Positions 35,025 to 42,720 of a stretch of 64,000 bases of DNA are shown piece after piece (the first letter of the stretch is position 1; each line of letters starts with the position of its first letter). The notes under the pieces are model-generated. The model ran no database searches, was not told the origin of the DNA, and worked only from the letters and a program-made list of their open reading frames with translations. The DNA is from DASSFG01 sp035547915 (GTDB lineage: Bacteria; Planctomycetota; Planctomycetia; Pirellulales; JAICIG01): positions 1-64,000 of the forward strand of contig DASZTS010000138.1 of NCBI GenBank assembly GCA_035547915.1, given 5' to 3'. The translations under genes were made by a program, and so were the position numbers.

Positions 35025-35975
35025 ATGGTGAAACACACTCATCGATGGGGCATGGCTCCGTTCATCGCGTTGGCTGCGATGATTTCTTGGTGTTCGTCGG
35101 CAGCTCTCGGCAAAGAACCGCCAGCGTTCCACATCGTCGGATATCTGCCCGATTATCGGGTTGCGGATTTCAACGCAGAGTCGGCGAAATATCTCACCGA
35201 TCTGGTTTATTTCTCGGCCGAACCGACGGCGGACGGCGCGTTGAAACGCGATCGACTGCGGAATGATCAGCTCGGAGCGTTGCAGGCGATCAAGTCGCGA
35301 CATGGCGTCGCGTTGCTGCTGACGGTGGGCGGATGGGAGCGATCGGCGGGATTCGCCGAAATGGCCGCTTTGGAGACGACTCGCGCGCGATTCGCGGTGA
35401 ACGCCAGGCAGTTCTGCCTGGAAGAGCACTTCGACGGCATCGACCTCGATTGGGAACACCCGGCCGATGATGAGCAGCGGAAGAACTACGATCGCCTCAT
35501 CACAGCGATGAAGCGCGAGTTCCAAACTCACGAGCTACAACTGACCGTGGCCATCGCGGCATGGCAGGTTCTTTCGCCCGAGGCGATCGCCGCCGTCGAC
35601 CGAGTCCACCTGATGGCCTATGACAACGAGGGGCGCCACGCCACGTTCGACGATGCCACGTCGGCCGTCCAACGCTTGCTCAAAGCGGGCGTGCCCGCCG
35701 CCAAAATCTGCCTGGGCGTTCCGTTCTACGGTAGGGAGGTCCGGCAAGGCGGCCGATCGCTCACCTATGCCGAGATCGTGCGCAAGTATTCTCCGGCGGC
35801 CGATACCGACGAGGTCGACGGCTTCTATTTTAACGGTCCCGGCACGATCGCGCGGAAAACCCGCTTCGCTCGTGCCGGGAAACTCGGCGGGATCATGATC
35901 TGGGAACTCGGCCAGGACATAGCCGACGAGCGGTCGCTCTTAGAGGTCGTCGCTGGCGCTAGCCGACAGCCTTAG
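35025..35975 (+). CDS. Secreted GH18 family glycoside hydrolase (chitinase-like)
   Basis: 316 residues from ATG 35025, chosen because GGGAG precedes it and the signal peptide (MAPFIALAAMISWCSSAALG) then sits near the N-terminus; ATG 34950 is the alternative. The GH18 signature DGIDLDWEHP is complete, with catalytic Glu144, and the barrel strands VGYLPDYRVADF, LLTVGGW and VHLMAYDNEG are visible. GH18 enzymes cleave chitin, peptidoglycan-like or other N-acetylglucosamine polymers with retention. The substrate cannot be read from the sequence. Confidence 0.92.
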   Translation: MVKHTHRWGMAPFIALAAMISWCSSAALGKEPPAFHIVGYLPDYRVADFNAESAKYLTDLVYFSAEPTADGALKRDRLRNDQLGALQAIKSRHGVALLLTVGGWERSAGFAEMAALETTRARFAVNARQFCLEEHFDGIDLDWEHPADDEQRKNYDRLITAMKREFQTHELQLTVAIAAWQVLSPEAIAAVDRVHLMAYDNEGRHATFDDATSAVQRLLKAGVPAAKICLGVPFYGREVRQGGRSLTYAEIVRKYSPAADTDEVDGFYFNGPGTIARKTRFARAGKLGGIMIWELGQDIADERSLLEVVAGASRQP

Positions 35976-35990
35976 TCAGAACATTTCAAC

Positions 35991-38399
35991 CTAACCAAAC
36001 AGGCCCAAGGCGGCCGGCACGTCGATTTCGCACGGCGAACTGTCGCCGGAGAAGACCGCATCGATGGCCTGCGTTGTCAAGTCGCCGTCCCAGGTGCTGG
36101 ACGCCGCCGTCGCTGTGAAGGGAGCGGCGCTTTGCCCGCCGGTCGTGGTGTTCGCCGGTACGATGGCGGCTGCGCTGGCGTCGGTCGACGTGCCGGTCGC
36201 TTCCGCTTCGGCGGTCGTCGAATTGAGAATCGCCGCGGAATGGAGCGTGGCTTGGGAAGGGGCTCCGCCGATCGGGGTCGTTCCGGAGGTGCTGGCCACC
36301 ACGAACCCATCGCACGTCTGTTCGAGTTGGGTCCAGGTGAGCTGCCCCGGCTGATCGAATCCCCAAGGATTGTAGAGGGTAAAGGTGCCGGTCGAGGCGT
36401 TGTAGCCCAAGATCGCATAGGCGTGCGAGGCGACGAGCCCGTAGTTGGCCACCGCCGTGCCGATGGTAACCGCCTGGTGCGCCGCCAGCGCATTGATCGC
36501 GTATTGCTCGGCGGAGTTGGTCATGCCGTAGTCTGTGGCGTTGTGGCCGAGAACCTGCGCGTCGACGGTGGCCATCCAGCCTCCCTCGATCGACGCATAC
36601 GAGTTCTGGCCGCTGCGACCTTCCTTGCCCGTCTGGTCCCATTCGGCATAGGCCTTTTCCAACAGCGGGATCCACAGGGAGTTGGCCGAGTTCTTGTCGC
36701 TCGCGCCGTAGTCGGCGTAAACCAGCGCGCCCGACGAGGTCGTGGGCAGCTTGCCGTTGACGGTCACGTAGTCGGCCGTGCCGGTACCGCTGGTGAAGCC
36801 ATCGCTCCAACTCGCGGTGCTCGAGTTGTAACTTTGGCCATAGGTGCCTGTGTAGAAGCGGACGGTGTAGGTGCCGTCGCCGTTGTTGATGATCATGTTC
36901 TCGATCGCGCTCGGATTGCTGTTCGCGATCGTGCCCAGCGACGAGATGAAATAGCAGTCGCCCAATTCGCCCTGGAACTCATCGTTCGTGCTCGGCGTCC
37001 GCGGGAAGAGCGAGCCCGAGACCGTGTTATAGACATAGGACGGGTCGGAGAGCGTCGGCAGGTCGGTGCCCAGGAACCATTTGCCGATCAGATCGTTCAA
37101 TTGGGTGGCAGAACTTCCCGACGCCAGATTGCCGAGCGTGCTGCCCAGGTAGGTGGCATTGGCCGTGTTGCCGTTGATGACGTCGCCGGCCAGCACTTGC
37201 ACGTAGCCGGGCATGTTCAGCTTCGTTGCGTTGCCGAGAATGGTCTTCAGATCGCTGAATTCCGAAGCGGTGACCGCACCCTTGGCCGACACGCTATCCA
37301 AGATCTGGATCATGTCGTTGCGGCTGATCGAGCCATCCGCGTCGAGGCTCTGGACAAGGCTGCCCAGCGTCGCGTTTTGCAAGCCCAAGAACGTGCTCGC
37401 TGCCTGTACGGTGACCGTTGCCGAGGCGCTGGTCGAACCCGTTTTCGCGCTCACCGAGTAACTGCCGCTCGTGTGTCCGGCGGTAAACAGCCCGCCTGTC
37501 GTGATCGTGCCACCGGTGGCCGTCCAAGTGAAGGAAGGCTGGGCGGTCATCACATTATGGAACTGGTCGTATGCCTTGGCGGTGAATTGCTGTGTCGCGC
37601 CCTGGGCCAGGCTGGCCGTACCCGGCGTGACCGCGACGCTCGTCGCCGTCTGACCGACGATCAGTGTCGCGGCGTCCGAAAGCGCGGCGTTGCTGGCCGA
37701 CGCCACCTTGATGCCGTAGGTGCCGGCCAGGTTGAACGTGTACGTGGCATTCACGCCCGACGCACTGATGGTCGGCGAGGCTGCACCCGCGGCGGTCGTG
37801 GTCGTCGACCATTTAAAGGCCGGCTGGGTGACCATCGCCTTGCCGAACTGATCCAATCCCTGGGCCACCAGTTGCTGATTCGTCCCCGTCACGTGCAACG
37901 GTGCGCCCGTTGAAACGGTCGTGTGGCTACTGGTGGTAATGGTGATGCTGGTGAGCGTTTGCGAGACAGTGATGGTCTTTGTCGTGCTGACGGACAGGCC
38001 GCTGGGGTCGACGATCTTTGCCGTGAAGCCATAGGTGCCCGCCTCGTTGAAGGTGACGGTCACGTTCTGGGCCGCGTTCGTGCCGTTCGCACTGAACGTC
38101 GCAGTGCCTCCGGCCGGCTCCGAGGTGAGCGACCAATCGTAAACCAGCTTCGAGGCGCCGGCCGCATCGTTGCCCAGTACCGACAGCGACGCGGTTCGGC
38201 CCGTGACGCTCGTGGCGCCATTCAGCGTGATGGCGTGCACGACGGTGGGTGGCGTATGGACGGGCGTCGGCGTGCCGCTGAGCAGTAGACGCGGTTCCAC
38301 CTCTTCGATGCGCAACGCGGGTGTGCGGGTCCGCGACGATTTCTTGGGCTGGGATTGCGAACGCCGCGTGCGCTCAGAGCGCGGAACGAGACCTGCCAT
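35991..38399 (-). CDS. Secreted calpain-type cysteine protease (C2) with LEPR-XLL N-terminus and Ig-like repeats
   Basis: 802 residues from ATG 38399, with GGGAGG upstream. A basic N-terminus leads to the LEPR-XLL variant EEVEPRLLLSG, marking a planctomycete surface protein. Three Ig/Big-2-like domains follow (residues about 55-330; for example ATSVAVTPGTASLAQGATQQ), then an EF-like DADGSISRND and the calpain core: Cys482 in GELGDCYFISSL, His659 in ASHAYAIL and Asn677 in YNPWG. All three catalytic residues are kept. Unlike animal calpains it would act outside the cytoplasm; substrate unknown. Confidence 0.92.
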   Translation of the reverse strand: MAGLVPRSERTRRSQSQPKKSSRTRTPALRIEEVEPRLLLSGTPTPVHTPPTVVHAITLNGATSVTGRTASLSVLGNDAAGASKLVYDWSLTSEPAGGTATFSANGTNAAQNVTVTFNEAGTYGFTAKIVDPSGLSVSTTKTITVSQTLTSITITTSSHTTVSTGAPLHVTGTNQQLVAQGLDQFGKAMVTQPAFKWSTTTTAAGAASPTISASGVNATYTFNLAGTYGIKVASASNAALSDAATLIVGQTATSVAVTPGTASLAQGATQQFTAKAYDQFHNVMTAQPSFTWTATGGTITTGGLFTAGHTSGSYSVSAKTGSTSASATVTVQAASTFLGLQNATLGSLVQSLDADGSISRNDMIQILDSVSAKGAVTASEFSDLKTILGNATKLNMPGYVQVLAGDVINGNTANATYLGSTLGNLASGSSATQLNDLIGKWFLGTDLPTLSDPSYVYNTVSGSLFPRTPSTNDEFQGELGDCYFISSLGTIANSNPSAIENMIINNGDGTYTVRFYTGTYGQSYNSSTASWSDGFTSGTGTADYVTVNGKLPTTSSGALVYADYGASDKNSANSLWIPLLEKAYAEWDQTGKEGRSGQNSYASIEGGWMATVDAQVLGHNATDYGMTNSAEQYAINALAAHQAVTIGTAVANYGLVASHAYAILGYNASTGTFTLYNPWGFDQPGQLTWTQLEQTCDGFVVASTSGTTPIGGAPSQATLHSAAILNSTTAEAEATGTSTDASAAAIVPANTTTGGQSAAPFTATAASSTWDGDLTTQAIDAVFSGDSSPCEIDVPAALGLFG

Positions 38400-38700
38400 A
38401 AGCCTCCCGTCTCAGTGTGGTGCGATTCGAGGATGGCGGCCGCACGATTGCGGCCGTAGACCGAACGGTCATCGAGATGCCATCAGAACCGTAGGTCACG
38501 ATCTGGCCGGAGGCAAATCGCGGAGGGCGGCACAGCACACTTTCCGGCCCCGGGCAGGCACCGGTTTGCACCGAGCGCTAGTCGATTCGCAGTGCGGGGG
38601 GAACCGGAACAGGATCGGCACAATCGCTAGGGCAGTGCGATTGCGCGCTAGACCGAGCGGTCTTACTCGGAAAATACTACAGAAAACAACCACGCCGCGA

Positions 38701-38976
38701 CTAATCTTCATCCCGTTCGATGGCGGGCGGCATGTCTCGGCCGGCGTCTGGCATGGTCCAGCGGTCTGCCGCAGTGCCCCAAGAGGTCTCTTGCTCACGT
38801 TCGATGAACCGTAGCGAGTCGTCGAGGGCGGCTTGCAAACGGCGGCTGGTAAGCAAAGCGGCGATATACGGGTCGGCCCAGGGCAGAACGTCTTTGGGGC
38901 CCATCACCAGATCGGACTCGGCCGGATTCGTCTCGGGAACGTCGACCACGACACAGCGGGAAACTCGAGAGGGCAT
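38701..38976 (-). CDS. Small hypothetical protein
   Basis: 91 residues from ATG 38976, with GGAAG about 8 nt upstream. A short conserved-looking part (DVLPWADPYIAALLTSRRLQ) is followed by a charged helix (DDSLRFIEREQET). It has no signal peptide. The motif LPWADPYIA seems familiar from small planctomycete proteins, but no function is known. Confidence 0.55.
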   Translation of the reverse strand: MPSRVSRCVVVDVPETNPAESDLVMGPKDVLPWADPYIAALLTSRRLQAALDDSLRFIEREQETSWGTAADRWTMPDAGRDMPPAIERDED

Positions 38977-39350
38977 GCGATCGCTTCCTTTCTTCAATGG
39001 CCACGGCCGGCTGTCGAGGTTGGCCCAGTTCGCGCCGGCCGAACAGCTTATGCACGTTGCCGCATCTTTACGTCAAACTCGGACTGGCGAGCCCTCGATT
39101 GCAATTTCGAGGCCAAATCCCATTAGACCATAGCGAAGGCCGGCGGCTCTTCTCGCAGCGCCTCGCAGGATAACGACTTAGTGCCACGGCCGCCAGCACT
39201 CGGTGGTGCTGGTCGAACCCGTCGCGGAGAGCAGCCATTTGAAATCTCTACAGACAACATGGGCGCCGCGGGAATCATCCGGCCAGTCCGCAACCGAGGA
39301 AAACCCTCTGATTTCCAGCGTGCTGCACTCGACGGAAAATTCGTCGCCGC
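38977..39350. other. Intergenic stretch, no gene seen
   Basis: About 375 bp between the small hypothetical gene and the end of the S41 protease. No frame with a plausible start or family and no repeat was noticed. Confidence 0.4.
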
Positions 39351-40688
39351 TTATGCCCCGTCCCCATCTTGGGCCACCTTTTCCAGCGACGGCTTGGCAA
39401 GGCGGTGTTTGAGATACTCCACGGCCTTGTCGAGCGGCGGGTCGAAAACCGGGTCGAGCCCGGCGCCGCCAGACTTTCCGGCCATATCACGTTTCCGCCG
39501 GCCATCGGCCGCACGCATCTGCTCCTCCTGGCTGAGCGGCACGCCGAAACCTTGATCCGGTTTCACTCCCCACTCGTCCTCTTCGCGGGCGGTAGCCGAG
39601 CGGTGGATGTTGATCTCGTTCGGCCGCCAATAGGTGGCGACCGTGAGCTTCAGCGCGCTCTTCCCCCCTTCCAACGGAATGACGTTTTGCACGGTTCCCT
39701 TGCCCCAGGTTCGCTCGCCGATGACGATCGCTCGGTGATGATCCTGTAAACAGGCGGCCACGATCTCGGCGGCACTGGCCGTCCAATGATCGACAAGGAC
39801 GACCATCGGCCAGTCGCCGTAGCGTCCCTTCCCTGATGCTCGGAATGCTTCCAGGTTTTGTTTCTTGTCGCGACCGCGCGTGGTGACGATGATGCCCCCC
39901 TTCACAAAATGGTCGCACGTGCCGACGGCCGTGCGCAGGATGCCGCCGAAGTTGTGCCGCAGGTCGATGATGAGGCCGCGGACCTGCCGTTTCTCCAGGT
40001 CGCGCAGGGCGTCCTCCAGCTCACCCAGCGTCTGTTCGCCGAAGCTGATGATGCGTACGTAACCGATCTCGGGATGATCGGCCAAGACATAATTCCACCG
40101 GCCGCTCTCATCGCGGGTGTCGCCCAGCACGCTGGGAATCTTGATGATCGCGCGCACGAGCTGGATGTCGCGCGCGGTCGTCTCGCCGGGGTGCAGGATG
40201 GAGAGGGTCACGCTCTCGCCCGGCTCGCCGCGCATCCGGCGGCGCGCCTCTTCGTATTCCATGCCTTCGGTCGTTTCGCCGTCGATGGCCACGATCTGGT
40301 CGCCCGCCAAGATGCCCGCCTCGAAGGCCGGTGTGCCGATCATCGGGCTCGTCACCGTGAGACGCCGCGTGGCCGGATCGATGACCACTTCCACGCCGAT
40401 GCCGCCGAACTTTTGGTCGAGTTGTTGCCGGAATTCGAGCGCCTCCTGGGGCGGCTCATAGGCCGAGTAGGGATCGCCCAACTGGTTGATCATGCCGGTG
40501 AGGGCGGCTTCGAACAGCCGCCGTTCCTCCACCGGTTCGATGTAATTCCGGTCGATCTGCTTCAGCGCTTCGATGAAGGTGTCGGACATCTGCCCGTAGC
40601 GGCTGCGGTAGGCGCTATCGGCCTTCACATAACAGGCCAGCGACACCAAGGCCACGGCAAACAATAGATAGAGGTTGCGTCGGGGCAT
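39351..40688 (-). CDS. C-terminal processing peptidase, family S41 (CtpA-like)
   Basis: 445 residues from ATG 40688. A hydrophobic N-terminus (NLYLLFAVALVSLACYVKA) exports it. A PDZ domain (GIGVEVVIDP to AGDQIVAIDGE) is followed by the S41 domain: LIIDLRHNFGG, catalytic Ser in WTASAAEIVAACLQ and Lys in GERTWGKGTVQ. These proteases cut C-termini of envelope proteins or degrade tagged ones in the periplasm. The end has extra Lys/Asp-rich residues. Confidence 0.94.
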   Translation of the reverse strand: MPRRNLYLLFAVALVSLACYVKADSAYRSRYGQMSDTFIEALKQIDRNYIEPVEERRLFEAALTGMINQLGDPYSAYEPPQEALEFRQQLDQKFGGIGVEVVIDPATRRLTVTSPMIGTPAFEAGILAGDQIVAIDGETTEGMEYEEARRRMRGEPGESVTLSILHPGETTARDIQLVRAIIKIPSVLGDTRDESGRWNYVLADHPEIGYVRIISFGEQTLGELEDALRDLEKRQVRGLIIDLRHNFGGILRTAVGTCDHFVKGGIIVTTRGRDKKQNLEAFRASGKGRYGDWPMVVLVDHWTASAAEIVAACLQDHHRAIVIGERTWGKGTVQNVIPLEGGKSALKLTVATYWRPNEINIHRSATAREEDEWGVKPDQGFGVPLSQEEQMRAADGRRKRDMAGKSGGAGLDPVFDPPLDKAVEYLKHRLAKPSLEKVAQDGDGA

Positions 40689-40909
40689 AAGGGCTCGGTC
40701 GAGCGAAAGGATGTTCGGACGCTTTGATTTTATCCGGTCATGGGGCGCGGCGTCAGTGGCCAGAGAATCGGCAAGTCCCGCTCGGCTTACGTGTCGGTGA
40801 GTAACCTCATAACCGTTGTCGCTTCCGATCGGCATCGCTGATGCTTCGACCACAAGGGCTCGGACCATGGATCAGACTGGGGGACCGGCGGCTTGGCCGG
40901 AAAAACTTT

Positions 40910-40938
40910 TTGACAACCCGGCTCGCTCCGGGTATCGT
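40910..40938 (+). promoter_or_regulatory. Sigma70-like promoter of the DUF1501 operon
   Basis: TTGACA at 40910-40915 and TATCGT at 40933-40938 with the ideal 17-nt spacer. It would give a leader of about 320 nt before the first gene at 41263. Confidence 0.5.
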
Positions 40939-41262
40939 CACCCTGGTATCCGTTGATGGGTTGGTCCTGGCCGCGAATGGCCAGGAAATGCCCGGCGACG
41001 GACGGAAAGACCTACCTTGGCAGATGCTCGCGACGCCCCGGCATCTGCGGATGCCGGATACGCCGGGCCACCGGCGACCCACCCCGGTACGTGCATGCCT
41101 TTGAGAAAGTCGCTCTTGAGACACTTGGCATTCTCGAGACAGCCGGCATTCATGAAAGACTTGGCATTTTCGGGCCGCTGGCCAGCACCACGGCCCGTTT
41201 TGAGAATCGCTCCCGCCCCGACCGACCCACCACGCTAAAACCGTAACAAGAGGAGAAGGTGC
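40939..41262 (+). other. Long leader of the DUF1501 operon, with possible leader peptide
   Basis: No gene of known type. A frame from ATG 41095 to TAA 41236-41238 codes 47 basic residues with a repeated LAFS element (RKSLLRHLAFSRQPAFMKDL, then AFSGRW). It has no ribosome site and may not be translated. It ends 24 bp before the DUF1501 start, whose ribosome site (GAGGAGAAGG) lies at about 41248-41257. Confidence 0.3.
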
Positions 41263-42564
41263 ATGCTTACCGATCGCATTGGCCGTCGTGGATTTCTGAC
41301 CGTGGGTGCCGTCGGCGGCCTCGGCCTATCGCTGGCCGACTTCTTCCGCCTCGAACGGGCCAACGCCGAGCAAAAGAATTACGACTTCATCGAGGCCAAG
41401 GCGAAGAGCGTGATACATATCTTTCTGCCGGGCGGCATGGCCCAGCAGGAGTCTTTCGACCCGAAGCCGTTCTCGCCACTGGAATACCGAGGCGAGATGA
41501 AGCCGATCCCCACCACGATCCCCGGCGCCGAGTTCTGCGAGGTGCTCCCCAAGACGGCCGCCATTGCCGACAAGATCACGGTCGTGCGCTCCATGTCGCA
41601 CGGCGAGGCGGCGCACGAGCGCGGTACGCACAACATGTTCACGGGCTATCGCCCCAGCCCGGCCTTGATCTTCCCCAGCATGGGTAGCGTCGTGAGCCAC
41701 GAATACGGCCCGCGCAACAACCTGCCGCCTTACGTTTGCGTCCCCAGCGTGCCGAACGAGTTCGCGGGCACGGGGTATCTGAGTTCGTCCTTCGCACCGT
41801 TTGCCCTCGGCTCCGACCCGGCGAACAACGGGTTCAAGGTGCTCGACCTCTCCACGCAGGGAGGCGTCGACGAGAACCGCTTCAACCGCCGCCGCACGGC
41901 GTTGCAGGCCGTCAACGACTATTTCTCGAAGAAGGAGAAATCGGACGCGCTGTCCGCGATGGACACCTTCTATGACCGGGCCTACAGCCTCGTCAGCTCG
42001 CAGCAGGCCCGCGAAGCGTTCAACATCGACGCCGAATCGCCCGGCGTTCGCGACGAGTACGGCCGCAATCAGGCCGGCCAACGCATGCTCATGGCCCGCC
42101 GACTGGTGGCCGCGGGGGTGCGTTTCGTCACGCTCACCTACGGTGGCTGGGACATGCACAACGCGATCACGCAGAGCATGCGGCAACAGATGCCGGCCTT
42201 CGACCAGGCGTTCGCCGCCCTGATCACCGATCTCGATCGCACGGGCTTGCTCAACGAGACGCTGGTCATGGTGTCGTCGGAATTCGGCCGCACACCCAAG
42301 ATCAATCAGAACGCGGGCCGCGACCATTGGCCCAAGGTGTTCAGCGTGGTGCTCGCCGGCGGTGGCGTGAAACGCGGCTCGATCTTCGGCTCGTCGAACT
42401 CGACTGCCAGCGAGCCCGAGGAAGAAGAGATCGGACCGGCCGACCTGGCGACCACGGTCTACAACCAACTCGGCATCGTCGCCGACAAGGAACTGATGGC
42501 CCCCGGCAACCGCCCGATCGAAATCGTCGATGGCGGCAAGGTTCGCAAGGGCCTCCTCGCCTAA
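41263..42564 (+). CDS. DUF1501 protein with Tat-type signal
   Basis: 433 residues from ATG 41263, with a strong GAGGAG site. The N-terminus carries RRGFLTVGAVGGLGLSLADF, a twin-arginine signal. DUF1501 belongs to the alkaline phosphatase/sulfatase superfamily; visible parts are VIHIFLPGGMAQQESFDPKP, FVTLTYGGWDMHN and ETLVMVSSEFGRTPKINQNA. In planctomycetes DUF1501 genes are regularly paired with DUF1549/DUF1553 cytochrome proteins, as here. The reaction is not established. Confidence 0.95.
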   Translation: MLTDRIGRRGFLTVGAVGGLGLSLADFFRLERANAEQKNYDFIEAKAKSVIHIFLPGGMAQQESFDPKPFSPLEYRGEMKPIPTTIPGAEFCEVLPKTAAIADKITVVRSMSHGEAAHERGTHNMFTGYRPSPALIFPSMGSVVSHEYGPRNNLPPYVCVPSVPNEFAGTGYLSSSFAPFALGSDPANNGFKVLDLSTQGGVDENRFNRRRTALQAVNDYFSKKEKSDALSAMDTFYDRAYSLVSSQQAREAFNIDAESPGVRDEYGRNQAGQRMLMARRLVAAGVRFVTLTYGGWDMHNAITQSMRQQMPAFDQAFAALITDLDRTGLLNETLVMVSSEFGRTPKINQNAGRDHWPKVFSVVLAGGGVKRGSIFGSSNSTASEPEEEEIGPADLATTVYNQLGIVADKELMAPGNRPIEIVDGGKVRKGLLA

Positions 42565-42569
42565 TCTTA

Positions 42570-42608
42570 CTCCCTCTTCCTCCGGCGGGAGAGGGCAGGG
42601 TGAGGGCG
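42570..42608. repeat. Short dispersed repeat (CTCTCCC / GGGTGAGGG type), copy 2
   Basis: TCCCTCTTCC-TCCGGCG-GGAGAGGGCAGGGTGAGGG directly after the DUF1501 stop. The C/T arm pairs with the G/A arm. Same core as 19394-19429. Confidence 0.6.
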
Positions 42609-42720
42609 GCCCGAAGCGCGCAGCGGCGATTTCGCTCGCGCGCCTCTGCCCACATCCTGGCAAGCAAAGTCCTGCTCGCTCGGGACGGATTCAGAAATCG
42701 CGCATTCTTGGATTCAAAAC

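Noticed and set aside
36132..37913. Long open frame antisense to the calpain gene
   Set aside because: The translation is Arg/Gly/Val-rich with no family resemblance, while the opposite strand encodes an intact catalytic domain.
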